Below are positions 1 to 8,769 of a stretch of 33,086 nt of DNA, piece after piece. This DNA is from Clostridia bacterium (lineage in GTDB: Bacteria; Bacillota; Clostridia; TANB77; CAG-508). Every line of letters starts with the position of its first letter. Position 1 is the first letter of the stretch. Under the pieces are notes generated by a model. The model made no database searches. It was not told the DNA's origin and saw only the letters and a program-made list of their open reading frames with translations. Position numbers and translations under genes: made by a program. The DNA is taken from NCBI GenBank assembly GCA_030539215.1, contig JAUNSM010000006.1:1-33086 (forward strand), in the 5' to 3' direction.

Positions 1-81
1 TGTGTCACTTTTTATCTTAAGGGTGTATTATTTAATTTTACCATTTGTAAAATTTTTTTCGTGCGCGTAAAATATTAACTC

Positions 82-111
82 TTGCCAAATTGTTTATTTA
101 TGTTATATAAT
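82..111 (+). promoter_or_regulatory. SigA-type promoter of the acyltransferase gene
   Basis: A -35 box TTGCCA (82-87) and a perfect -10 box TATAAT (106-111) are separated by 18 bases. Transcription would start near 118, leaving a very short leader with a GGGAGA ribosome binding site before the ATG at 134. This is read directly from sequence; its use is inferred. Confidence 0.65.
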
Positions 112-133
112 ATTTTGCAAGGGAGATTATATT

Positions 134-985
134 ATGTTTGGATTTAGAACAGATGGTAGAAAAATAAAAACACTTGGCCCTTTTTTTAGAATAATACCTC
201 ACATTATGAAAAAAAGAAGTGATTCTCATGTATATTATACTCAAGATTTGCCTCTTACAACTTTAGATGAATATATATCTAAAAAGGAACAAGAAGGAAT
301 AAAAATATCTTATATGAGCATTATTTATGCAGCTTTAGTAAGGCTTTTAGCAGAAAAACCTGCATTAAATAGATTTGTTATAAATGGCAGAACTTTTGCT
401 AGAAAAGGAATTTATGTGTCTCTTGCTATTAAAAAAGAAATGACTGAAGAAACTGAAGAAACAACTATAAAGCTTCCATTTACAGGTTCTGAAAATATTT
501 TTGAAATAAAAGAAAAATTAAATTCTACAATTGCTAAAAATAAGGATTTGTCTGTTGAAAATAGTACAGATAAATTGGCGAAAGTTTTATCATTAATACC
601 TAACTGGCTTATTAAACTTGTTGTTAATATTTTAATTTTTTTAGATAACCACGGTTTAATGCCAAAAGCTGTAATAAATGCTAGTCCGTTTCATACTAGT
701 GCATTTTTAACAAATGTTGGTTCTTTGGGTATTGATGCAATTTATCATCATATTTATGATTTTGGTACAACAGGGCTATTTTTAGCTATGGGTAAAAAGA
801 AAAAAAGTTATATTTGTGAAGATGATAACATACTTGAAGAAAAAACAATTTCTATTGCTTGGGTTGCAGATGAAAGAATTTGTGATGGATTTTATTATGC
901 AAATGCAATAAAACAGTTTAATAAATATATGAAAAAGCCAGAATTATTAGAAGAAAACATAATACCTAAAGAAGATATATTATAA
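134..985 (+). CDS. CAT/E2-fold acyltransferase-like protein
   Basis: A 283-residue protein that resembles the chloramphenicol acetyltransferase / 2-oxoacid dehydrogenase E2 catalytic fold, without lipoyl or subunit-binding domains. Support comes from the overall pattern and the C-terminal DERICDGFYYA segment, which lies where E2 and CAT proteins carry an (H)xxxDG active-site motif. The usual catalytic His is Glu here, so acyl transfer by the classical mechanism is doubtful. The ATG at 134 has a GGGAGA ribosome binding site 7 bases upstream and a promoter at 82-111. A hairpin terminator follows. The next gene is an MgtA-like ATPase on the same strand, but the terminator argues for separate or attenuated transcription. 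Substrate unknown. Confidence 0.6.
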   Translation: MFGFRTDGRKIKTLGPFFRIIPHIMKKRSDSHVYYTQDLPLTTLDEYISKKEQEGIKISYMSIIYAALVRLLAEKPALNRFVINGRTFARKGIYVSLAIKKEMTEETEETTIKLPFTGSENIFEIKEKLNSTIAKNKDLSVENSTDKLAKVLSLIPNWLIKLVVNILIFLDNHGLMPKAVINASPFHTSAFLTNVGSLGIDAIYHHIYDFGTTGLFLAMGKKKKSYICEDDNILEEKTISIAWVADERICDGFYYANAIKQFNKYMKKPELLEENIIPKEDIL

Positions 986-1021
986 AATCACATAATAATT
1001 ATAATAGTGTGTGATTTTTTT
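985..1021 (+). terminator. Rho-independent terminator after the acyltransferase-like gene
   Basis: The arms AAATCACA (985-992) and TGTGATTT (1010-1017) form an 8-bp stem with a 17-base loop, followed by a T run to about 1021. It lies inside the upstream extension of the next reading frame (from 1007), which supports the later ATPase start at 1082. Confidence 0.55.
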
Positions 1022-1081
1022 GTTGGTTTATTTTTTTTAATTAGTGATATACTTTTATATATAATGAAAGAAGGAATATAT

Positions 1082-3695
1082 ATGTCAGATGTTAAAAAAG
1101 AAGAATTTGATGTAAGAAAATATTATGGAGAAAATTGTTTATTAAATAATGAAGATTTTATAAAAAAATATCAAATAACAGATGTAGGAATTAGTAATTT
1201 ACAAGCTACAGAAAATATTAAAAATCTAGGTTTAAATCAAATTAAACAATCAAAACCAAAAAGATGGTACAATTATTTTTTTGCAAGTCTTTTTAGCCCT
1301 TTTAATAGTATTTTACTTGGAATAAGTTTTATTTTAATTTATACAGATATAATATTACCTGAAAGACCTAGCCCTGCTAATATTATAGTTATAGCTGTTT
1401 TAATTTTAGTAAGTACTTTACTTGAATTTGTAGAAGAGTTTCGCTCTAATAATGCTGCTCAAAAGTTAAAAGAACTTGTTGAAACTACAACTGAAGTTAT
1501 AAGAGATGGGAAAAAAATTAAAATTCCTTTAAAACAAGTTACTGTTGGAGATACTGTAATTCTTTCTGCTGGTGATATGATTCCTGCTGATATTCGTATA
1601 ATTGAATCTAAAGATTTATATGTAGGGCAATCTTCTATTACTGGTGAATCTGATGCTGTAAGAAAACTTACAAATACTGACCTTAAATCTATTGATGATA
1701 TTGAAGGTATAACTGATTTAGATACAATATGTTTTATGGGTACAAATGTTATTAGTGGTAGTGCTAAAGCTGTTGTTATTAGAACTGGAGATAATACTTA
1801 TTTTGGAAAAGTGGCACACACTTTAACACATGGAAAACCTAAAACAAGTTTTCAAAAAGGAATTGAAAGTATTAGCAAATTATTAATTCGTTTTATGATT
1901 ATTTTAATTCCAATTGTATTTGTATTAAATGCTTGGAAACATGATAATATATTAGCATTTACATTTGCAGTAGCTATTGCAATTACTATTACACCTTTAT
2001 TACTTCCTGTTATTTTATCTTCTTGTCTTTCTAAAGGTGCTGTTAGAATGTCTAAGAAAAAAACTATTGTAAAAAAATTAGATTCTATTCAAAACTTTGG
2101 TGCAATGAATATTTTATGTACAGATAAAACTGGAACTCTTACAGAGGATAAAATAGTATTAGAAAAATATTTAAATGTATATGGAAATGAAGATATTAGA
2201 GTTTTAAAACATGCCTTTTTAAATTCATATTTCCAAACTGGTTTAAAAGGAAGTATTGATGAAGCAGTTATAAATAGAGCTTTAAAAAATGATTTAAGTA
2301 ATTTAGTCGATGAATTTAAAAAAATTGATGAAATCCCATTTGATTTTAGTAGAAGAAGGTTGTCTGTTGTAGTTTCAAATAATAATAAAAAAATTTTAAT
2401 TACTAAAGGTGCTGTAGAAGAAATTTTAAATATTTGTACAACCATTGACTATAACCATGAACTTATGCCTATTACACGTGAAATAAAAGATAATATTAAA
2501 AATATTGCTAATAAATTAAATGAAGATGGTTTAAGAGTTGTTGCTGTATGCCAGAAAAAAAATATAGAAAATATAAATACTTTTAGTGTTAAAGATGAAG
2601 CTCAAATGTCTTTAGTTGGATTTATTGGGTTTTTAGATCCTCCAAAAGAAAGTGCAAAACTTGCAATTGAAAAACTAAATACTAGTGGAATTAGAGTAAT
2701 AGTATTAACTGGAGATAATGCTGCTATTACTAAATGTATTTGTAAAAAAGTAAATATTAATACAAAAAGAATTGTTACAGGCAGTCAAATTGATAAATTA
2801 GCTGATAATGGAGTTTTACATTTATTAAAAACATCTAATATTTTTGTTAAATTATCCCCTATTCAAAAAGCTAGAATTGTTAGGTTATTAAAAGAGTCTG
2901 GTAATGTTGTAGGATATATGGGAGATGGTATTAATGATGCCCCATCACTTACAAATTCTGATGTTGGGGTTTCAGTTGATACAGCTGTTGATATTGCAAA
3001 AGAAACTGCAGATATTATACTTTTAGAAAAAGATTTAAATGTTCTTTTAGATGGTGTTACAGAACGGTAGACGTACTTTTGCAAACCTTATGAAATATAT
3101 TAAAATGGCAGTAAGTTTTAATTTTGGAGAGGTTATGTCTGTTATTATTGCAAGTGTATTGCTTCCATTTTTACCTGAAACTCCTATACAATTGCTTGTA
3201 GAAAGCTTACTTTATGATTTTGGGCAAATGACTATTCCTTTTGATAATGTAGATAAAGAATATTTGCAAGAACCAAAAAAACTTGATATTAAAGATTTAA
3301 AACATTTTATGTTATTTATGGGACCACTTAGTTCTATTTTTGATATGTTAGTTTTTGCTTCTTTATGGTTTACTTTTGGTTTGAGAGAAGCTGCTGTTTT
3401 TCAAACTGTATGGTTTAGTTATAGCATTGTTTCTAACCTTGCTGGAATGCATATTATTAGAACTGCAAAAACTCCATTTGTTCAAAGTAAAGCTAATAAA
3501 ATGGTATATTTTTCTTCTATATTATTAAGTATTATTGGAATTTTAGTACCTTATACTTTTTTAGGAAAAGCTATTGGACTTGTCCCTGTTACTCTTAATT
3601 ATTTGAGTGTAATTTTAGGAGTTACATTTTTATATTGCATAGTTGCAATTTTTGCAAAAAAAATATATATTAAAAAATATGGTAATTGGATTTAA
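1082..3695 (+). CDS. mgtA: MgtA-like P-type Mg2+ ATPase, read through a CGGT site
   Basis: P-type ATPase of the MgtA/MgtB type, which imports Mg2+ across the membrane using ATP. It has the A-domain TGES loop (residues 187-190), the phosphorylation motif DKTGTLT (Asp348), the sequence LNSYFQTGLKGSIDEAVI typical of MgtA, and the hinge GDGINDAP (about 614). Membrane segments lie before the A domain, near residues 285-335, and throughout the C-terminal part. The ATG at 1082 follows an AGAAGGA ribosome binding site. The frame breaks at 3065: GAA CGG is followed at once by TAG. Skipping one base gives GAA GGT AGA CGT, the conserved EGRRTF stretch before the C-terminal membrane block. The merged protein has 870 residues, the family's usual size. 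The total length is 3n+1, as expected for one extra base. Confidence 0.85.
3065..3068 (+). other. CGGT site, decoded as Gly662 of the Mg2+ ATPase
   Basis: This is an in-frame CGG (codon 662 of the ATPase) immediately followed by TAG in the zero frame. A +1 shift gives GGT and restores the conserved EGRRTF motif. The preceding codon is GAA. Confidence 0.85.
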
Positions 3696-3718
3696 TACAA
3701 CATATCTTTCTTTATATA

Positions 3719-4060
3719 TTATCTTTTTTTCTTTATATGCTCTATAAGTGTGTCTATTAATTGCTTTTCTTTTAAATCTAGTTCTTGAAAATTTTGGTAT
3801 AATTTATTATCTAATATGCAATCTTTTTTATCTAAAAGGTCATAAAATATATCATTCATTGTAATTTCTAAAACATTACATATGTTTAATAATGTTCTTA
3901 CACTACCAACACTTCTTCCGTTTTCAATACTTCATAGAATATCAGTCGATTTATCTATTTTTTCTGCTACATATTCTTGTGTATAGTTTTTATTTAGTCT
4001 TGCAACTTGTATTTTCTTTCCTATAACTCTTAATATATCCTTTTTCTGTAAAACAGTCAC
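3719..4060 (-). pseudogene. XRE-family regulator with an in-frame TGA
   Basis: The reverse strand encodes a helix-turn-helix protein of 114 codons from a GTG at 4060, with a strong GGTGGGGG ribosome binding site. The N-terminal half has the Cro/C1 signature: KIQVARLNKNYTQEYVAEKI, then SIENGRSVGSVRTLL. The reading frame is interrupted by TGA at 3932-3934 (codon 43), just before SIENGR, in the recognition-helix region. Related proteins often have Arg there, so a single CGA-to-TGA change would explain it. I see no sign that TGA is generally a sense codon in the window. It is convergent with the ATPase gene and divergent from the unknown gene at 4258. It may be a recent pseudogene, a readthrough case, or a sequence error. 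Confidence 0.7.
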
Positions 4061-4257
4061 TTTTGCCCCCACCTTTACAACTGTTTGTTATTTTCTTTTG
4101 ATAAGTATACCATTTTCCAAGTTTTGTAAAAAGTGATTAAAATTCATGTAAAAAAGTATTGTATTTTTAGTACTTATGTATTAAAATTAATTGTAGTGTT
4201 AATATTGCTCATAGTATGTGCTATATTAATATAAATATACAATATTTTTAGGATGTG

Positions 4258-4749
4258 ATGAAAATGGAAAATTTAGAAATTAATTCTAGAAAATTAGAAT
4301 TATTAAAAAGAAGTAACATTTTGTTAGAAGAAACTAAATCAAATTACAAAAAATACTATAAAGAAAGACAAATACTATTAGAACTTACTAGAAATAAACT
4401 AGTAAATTATGAGCAATGGGAACACATTCTTAAATATTTTGAAGATATCGTTGAATTAGATAACATTCTAAAATTAAAAGAATCTGATTTTATCTACCTA
4501 AAATCTCTTGCTAATTTTTTAAGAGACCAAAAAACACGTGAGGTTGACTTAAAATATAAATATGACAAAATTATATTCAAGGTTTTAGATATTAATAATA
4601 ATGTTCACTTATTTTTAACTAGAAATAGTGCTCAAAATTATATTATTAATAATAAAAGCCTATTTAATGATGATGTTGAAATTTATATAGTCAACAATAA
4701 AAATGATGAGCTTGAACATTTGTTAGATTTAATTGTAAGAAACTTTTAG
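4258..4749 (+). CDS. Hypothetical protein, mostly helical
   Basis: I do not recognise this protein of about 163 residues. The N-terminal 100 residues are charged and helical (Lys, Glu, Leu rich), with a possible short coiled coil. The C-terminal part, from about residue 105, looks like a small alpha/beta unit. There is no signal peptide, membrane segment or known motif. The start is uncertain: GTG 4255, ATG 4258 and ATG 4264 share one AGGA site at 4250-4253. It is followed 11 bases later by the AbrB-like gene and is divergent from the XRE regulator. That arrangement resembles a small regulatory or prophage-remnant module, which is inference only. Confidence 0.6.
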   Translation: MKMENLEINSRKLELLKRSNILLEETKSNYKKYYKERQILLELTRNKLVNYEQWEHILKYFEDIVELDNILKLKESDFIYLKSLANFLRDQKTREVDLKYKYDKIIFKVLDINNNVHLFLTRNSAQNYIINNKSLFNDDVEIYIVNNKNDELEHLLDLIVRNF

Positions 4750-4759
4750 GAGGATATTC

Positions 4760-4919
4760 ATGAAAGAAAGAGTTGTAAATAGAAAAATAGATGAATTACG
4801 GAAGAGTAGTTTTGCCAATTGATTTTAGACACAAATTGGGTATAACAGAAAAAGATACCGTTAATATTTATATGAAAAGCTGTTATATTGTAATTGAAAA
4901 ATCCGAATTAAACAATTAA
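4760..4919 (+). CDS. AbrB-like transition-state regulator, read through a CGGA site
   Basis: A short swapped-hairpin AbrB DNA-binding protein. The N-terminus reads VVNRKIDEL, then GRVVLPIDFRHKLGI, the hallmark AbrB/SpoVT pattern (RKIDELGRVVIP). The ATG at 4760 has a perfect AGGAGG site. The frame breaks after Leu13 at an in-frame CGG (4799-4801); dropping the C gives GGA, the invariant Gly of the LGRVV motif. The merged protein has 52 residues and ends at TAA 4917-4919. This is about the size of a bare AbrB domain, so it lacks the C-terminal multimerisation part of longer AbrB proteins. It lies 11 bases after the unknown gene at 4258, probably in one transcript. Confidence 0.8.
4799..4802 (+). 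other. CGGA site, decoded as Gly14 of the AbrB-like protein
   Basis: In-frame CGG at codon 14, preceded by TTA. A +1 shift gives GGA and restores the invariant LGRVV motif. In the zero frame a TGA is met eight codons after the CGG. Confidence 0.85.
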
Positions 4920-4924
4920 AATTT

Positions 4925-5074
4925 CTAATTTTCTTTGTTTTGGCAATTACAATCCTCTCTTTTATAAGGACATTTACTACATATGTCTTTGTCCTTTTTT
5001 ATAAAATTAAAATATGCTATAACACATAAAACACCTAAAACTATAATTAAAATTATAATATCTATAAGATTCAT
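4925..5074 (-). CDS. FeoB-associated Cys-rich membrane protein
   Basis: A 49-residue protein with one N-terminal membrane helix (about residues 4-24), a basic stretch and a C-terminal cysteine cluster CSKCPYKREDCNC. This is the architecture of the small FeoB-associated Cys-rich proteins found after feoB in Firmicutes, which are thought to act with FeoB in ferrous iron uptake, perhaps by metal binding. An AAGGAGG site lies 5 bases before the ATG at 5074. It is the last gene of the feo cluster, about 72 bases after the feoB stop on the same strand. Confidence 0.8.
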   Translation of the reverse strand: MNLIDIIILIIVLGVLCVIAYFNFIKKDKDICSKCPYKREDCNCQNKEN

Positions 5075-5146
5075 ATTCCCTCCTTGGATACATTTCTCAT
5101 TTAATTTTGCTTAATTTTAGACAGTCTGTTGGTGGACGTCGATGCT

Positions 5147-7110
5147 CTACAATATTCCAATATTAAATACTATACTTGCTAAAATCCATGCAAGTGCAGT
5201 TTGAAATAATATAGCTTTTAGCATTTTTTTTGTGCTTCCAAATTCTCTTCTCATTGCTCCTATTGCTCCAAAGCATGGTGCACTAAATAAATTAAATACC
5301 ATAAATGCATATGCACTTGCACTGTTAAAAAACCTAAATGATGTAGATTGAAATAACATAGTAGTTTGTTCTACCCCTTCACTTAATCCTGCTATTATAC
5401 TCATTGATGATATAACTTGCTCTTTTGCAACTAATCCTTGTATTGCAGAAACAGTCGCCTCCCAGCTATATGTTCCTAATATTGGATAAAACACCCAAGA
5501 TATACTATTTCCTATAGATGCTAATATACTATTTTTAATTTCTATTCCATATTCAAGTTTCCAAGAAAATGATAGCAAAAACCAAATTATCACTGAACAA
5601 AATAATATAATTGTTCCTGCTCTTTTTATAAATTCTGTTATTTTATCAAATACATCTTTTGTTACATATTTTATACTTGGTAATTTATATTCTGGAAGTT
5701 CTGATATAAAAGCTGTTCCACTATTTTTCATAAATATTTTTTTTATTATTATTGCAGATATTAATATTATTGCAATTGCAAAAAAGTATAGTGAAGCTGA
5801 AACTAGTCCAGACTTATCTGTAAAAAAATATCCTGTAAACATTGCTATTATTGGTAATTTTGCACTACATGGTATAAATGGAGTAAGCATTATAGAAAGG
5901 TCTCTTTCTTTACTATCTTTTATTATTCTGGTTGACATTATTGCAGGAACAGAACAGCCGAAGCCCTACTATAAATGGAACTAATGCCTCTCCGCTTAAT
6001 CCAAATTTTTTAAACAATTTATCTAATAAAAATGTTATTCTTGACATATACCCACTTGTTTCTAAAATTGATATACATAAAAATAAAATAATAAGTTGTG
6101 GTACAAAACCTAAAACTGCTCCAACTCCTGCAATTATCCCATCTACCACTAAACTTCCGTGACCAAGCAGATGCTCCTAAAGTTGTTAAAAATGACCTTG
6201 TAGCTTCTCCAAAACCTTCAACTAATCCTGATATCCAATCTACTGTAATACTTCCTATTACTCCAACTGATAAATAATATACTAAAAACATAATTATTAT
6301 GAATATTGGAAATGCTAAAAACTTATTTAAAAATATTTTATCTAATTTATCTGATATATTTTCTTTTACTGGTTTTATTGTTGTTACTTTGTTTTTTATT
6401 TCAACTATATAATCATATCTAGCATTTGCGATTATCTCTTCTATATCCATTTTGTATATTTCTTCTAAATTGTGTCTAATATTTTTTACTTTTGCTGTTT
6501 GATAATTTTTATACATTTTATCATTTTCTAAAGTTTTTATGGCTATAAATCTATTTGTATTAAATTCATTTTGTATTTTCAATATCTCATTTTCTATATT
6601 AGCTCTAAAAATCTCATTATTTGCAATTTGATTTTTATTATACTTTTTTATTTCATTTTTTAATTCCTCTATTCCTGTACTTTTTAAAGCTGATATTGAT
6701 ATAACTTGTGTGCCAAGCTCTTGTGCTAATTTTTTTGTATTTATATATATTCCTTTTGATTCTAATCTATCTTGCATATTTAATACAATAATTACTTTAG
6801 TAGTTAATTCCATAAGTTGAGTAGTAAGATATAAACTTCTTTCTATTGATGTACTATCTACTATATTTATTATAATATCTGGTTTTTCCTCTAATACATA
6901 TTTTCTTGAAACCTCTTCTTCTATAGTATATGGACTAAGTGAATAGATTCCTGGCAAATCAACTAATTCATCTCCTAAATCTTTTATTCTTCCTATTTTT
7001 CTTTCTATTGTAACTCCTGGCCAGTTACCTATCTTTTGATTTGTACCTGTTAATAAATTAAAAAGTGTAGTTTTACCACTATTTTGGTTTCCAACTAACG
7101 CTATTTTCAT
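5147..7110 (-). CDS. feoB: FeoB ferrous iron transporter, read through two CGG sites
   Basis: FeoB couples an N-terminal G domain to a membrane domain that imports Fe2+. The P-loop is GNQNSGKTT (residues 7-15), with the DLPG switch motif and the NMQD base-recognition motif. Two gate regions and multiple helices follow. The frame breaks twice at in-frame CGG. At 6159-6157 (codon 318), removing the C gives Gly in SAWSGSLVVDGI. At 5960-5958 (codon 384), removing the C gives Gly in the highly conserved GCSVPAIM motif. The length is 3n+2, as two extra bases require, and the merged protein has 653 residues, normal for FeoB. The start ATG overlaps the feoA stop as ATGA, showing tight translational coupling. 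Three partial reading frames seen here are one gene. Confidence 0.9.
5957..5960 (-). other. CGGC site, decoded as Gly384 of FeoB
   Basis: In-frame CGG at 5960-5958 after CTT. A +1 shift gives GGC and restores the GCSVPA motif of the FeoB transport domain. It is the only one of the ten sites with C in the fourth position. Confidence 0.88.
6156..6159 (-). other. CGGA site, decoded as Gly318 of FeoB
   Basis: In-frame CGG at 6159-6157 after TCA. A +1 shift gives GGA and restores the GSLVVDGI stretch at the start of the membrane domain. The zero frame stays open for 47 more codons and encodes nothing FeoB-like. Confidence 0.88.
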
Positions 7111-7370
7111 TCAATCACCTCAATATCTATGTTTTTCATTTCTTCTTTTCTAATACATAATTCATATCCTCTTAATTCTATACTAACAGGGTCTCCCATT
7201 GGTGCAATTTTTTTTATTAAAATTTTAGTTCCTTTTGTTATTCCCATGTCTAATAAATGCCTTCTAACTTCTGGTTTATCTAAATGTAATCCTAATACTT
7301 TTGCACTTTGTCCAATTTTTAAGTCGCTTAAATGACCTTCTTGCCCTTTTTTCAAGATTTCTTTTCTCAT
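7107..7370 (-). CDS. feoA: FeoA, SH3-like partner of FeoB
   Basis: An 87-residue FeoA-type protein with a small SH3-like beta-barrel, which assists FeoB at the cytoplasmic face. The pattern KIGQSAKVLGLHLDKPEVRR, then HLLDMGITKGTKI and a C-terminal GYELCIRKEE, fits the family. The frame is open to 7445, but the ATG at 7370 has a GAGGAG site 5-6 bases upstream and gives the normal FeoA length. It ends with TGA overlapping the feoB start (ATGA). This is the only TGA stop I found among the window's intact genes. Confidence 0.9.
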   Translation of the reverse strand: MRKEILKKGQEGHLSDLKIGQSAKVLGLHLDKPEVRRHLLDMGITKGTKILIKKIAPMGDPVSIELRGYELCIRKEEMKNIDIEVIE

Positions 7371-7399
7371 ATTCTTCTCCTCGTAAAAATTAAACTGTA

Positions 7400-8113
7400 T
7401 TAATTTTTTAATTCTTTTGTTTTTATTAAAATTTTTTCTATCCAACCTTTTTTATGTTTTAATGATATAAAACCTATAGCAGTCATTATAAATGCACCTA
7501 TCGAATCTACTATTAAATCCTCCATTGTATCTACTAATGCAGCCCTTCCTATTAATTTAGTTCCGTCTTCTAGTGCAAATTTTTGCATATTTAACCCCAA
7601 TATTCCGTCAAATGCAAATTCATATATCTCCCATATAACACCAAGTGTTATAGCAAATGTAAAAGCAAATATTGCAATAAATAGTGGTGATAATTCAACA
7701 TGTACTCTTTCGTGTTTATTTAAAATATTAACAAAAGAAAAGCCTAATGCTCCTAACATAGCCCCACTACATGTATGAAGTATTGTATCCCAATGTGGTA
7801 CTTTATAATAAAACTTTCTTACTTCTCCTAAAAATACCGCTCCCCACAAAAACAACACATATAATATATACATATTTGTTGGTATTACTATTTTCATTTT
7901 TTTTGATAATATATTTGGCAGAAAAAAAGCAATAACACCTAATACACATTGAGAAAGTATTAGTATATAATCTGTTTTTACTCTTAACCCTTCTATATTT
8001 TCTGTATTACTAGTTGGTGATATTATAATTTTATAAATAATAAAGGCTATAGGTGCTAAAAAACTAATTAGTACACACTTACCTATAATTGATTTCCAAT
8101 CTCTTTTTTTCAT
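7400..8113 (-). CDS. YjdF/DUF2238-like membrane protein
   Basis: A 237-residue protein with about six membrane helices. Conserved-looking intramembrane motifs WDTILHTCSGAMLGALGF, WEIYEFAFD and DTMEDLIVDSIGA match the polytopic YjdF/DUF2238 family, whose function is unknown. The WxxxxH, WExxEfxxD and DTxxDL motifs could form a polar or metal site in the membrane, which is inference. The ATG at 8113 has an AGGAGA site. It lies 29 bases upstream of feoA on the same strand and may share a transcript with the feo genes, which would hint at a metal-related role. Confidence 0.65.
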   Translation of the reverse strand: MKKRDWKSIIGKCVLISFLAPIAFIIYKIIISPTSNTENIEGLRVKTDYILILSQCVLGVIAFFLPNILSKKMKIVIPTNMYILYVLFLWGAVFLGEVRKFYYKVPHWDTILHTCSGAMLGALGFSFVNILNKHERVHVELSPLFIAIFAFTFAITLGVIWEIYEFAFDGILGLNMQKFALEDGTKLIGRAALVDTMEDLIVDSIGAFIMTAIGFISLKHKKGWIEKILIKTKELKN

Positions 8114-8151
8114 AGTTTGTCTCCTTATATATTATATGGTGTATTAATCAC

Positions 8152-8201
8152 ATATAGACTGTAAATAGAATTTTTTATTTAATTTCTATTACAGTCTATA
8201 T
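8152..8201. repeat. Near-perfect inverted repeat (stem-loop) upstream of the YjdF-like gene
   Basis: The left arm 8152-8170 and right arm 8184-8201 are reverse complements with one bulged base, around a 13-base AT loop. The arm core is ATATAGACTGTA. Neither side has a T run, so a simple intrinsic terminator is unlikely. It lies between the lipoprotein gene stop (8231) and the next gene start (8113). Confidence 0.65.
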
Positions 8202-8230
8202 CACTTACATTAATTTATTTTAAAATAGAT

Positions 8231-8653
8231 TTATTTAACTTTGTATCCTTGCTCTTCTAAAGATTTTTTCATTGCTTCTTTTGTAATATCTTCATCATCA
8301 AGATATTCTTGATCTTTATAAACTTCTGAGCTCATTTCTACATTTATGTTTTTTCCATCTTGTTTTACTTTAAATCCATCTTTTTCTTCCTCTTCTAACA
8401 TAGATGTAGCAAAATTAAACATTGAATATGCACTTTCTGCTTTTTCTGAATCTTCAAATTTTAATGTCATTTTTACTTTATCGACTTTGTCGCTTTTAAA
8501 TGATACTTCTATTTTTTCTTCGTATTTTCCAAACATTTCATCATCATCAGTTGTTTTTGTTGCAACTAATTTGTCTCCTCCACAACCTGTAAGTAAAATT
8601 AATATCATTCCCATTACTAGTAATAGTATTGCACTTTTTGCTATTTTTTTCAT
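8231..8653 (-). CDS. Lipoprotein, possibly YehR/DUF1307-like
   Basis: A 140-residue secreted lipoprotein. It has a Lys-rich start, a hydrophobic core and a lipobox LTGC, with the acylated Cys near residue 24, followed by an acidic mature domain. The mature part (EKIEVSFKSDKVDKVKMTLK) resembles small YehR/DUF1307 lipoproteins of Firmicutes, whose role is unknown. That family call is tentative. A GGAGGTG site precedes the ATG at 8653. It is flanked by rimO upstream and an inverted repeat downstream. Confidence 0.65.
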   Translation of the reverse strand: MKKIAKSAILLLVMGMILILLTGCGGDKLVATKTTDDDEMFGKYEEKIEVSFKSDKVDKVKMTLKFEDSEKAESAYSMFNFATSMLEEEEKDGFKVKQDGKNINVEMSSEVYKDQEYLDDEDITKEAMKKSLEEQGYKVK

Positions 8654-8769
8654 TTTTTCACCTCCATTTTTTTATTAAATATATTCTATCATAAGATGTT
8701 TTTTTATGCTACACATTTTTATTATTTTTCAAAAAATAATTATTACTCAATAGTGTTTTTCTAATTTAA

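Noticed and set aside
1007-1081. N-terminal extension of the Mg2+ ATPase
   Set aside because: It overlaps the upstream terminator hairpin, lacks a ribosome binding site and has no family match. The ATG at 1082 has a good site.
2089-2445. Reverse-strand open frame inside the ATPase gene
   Set aside because: It is a shadow of the ATPase coding sequence with low-complexity composition. Similar antisense frames across the window were dropped for the same reason.
3932-3934. TGA recoded as tryptophan genome-wide
   Set aside because: TGG is used throughout, no other gene has an in-frame TGA, and feoA ends with TGA in a classical ATGA overlap.
5932-6162. Forward-strand open frame over the feoB break
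   Set aside because: It is antisense to FeoB codons and has no ribosome binding site or protein-like composition.
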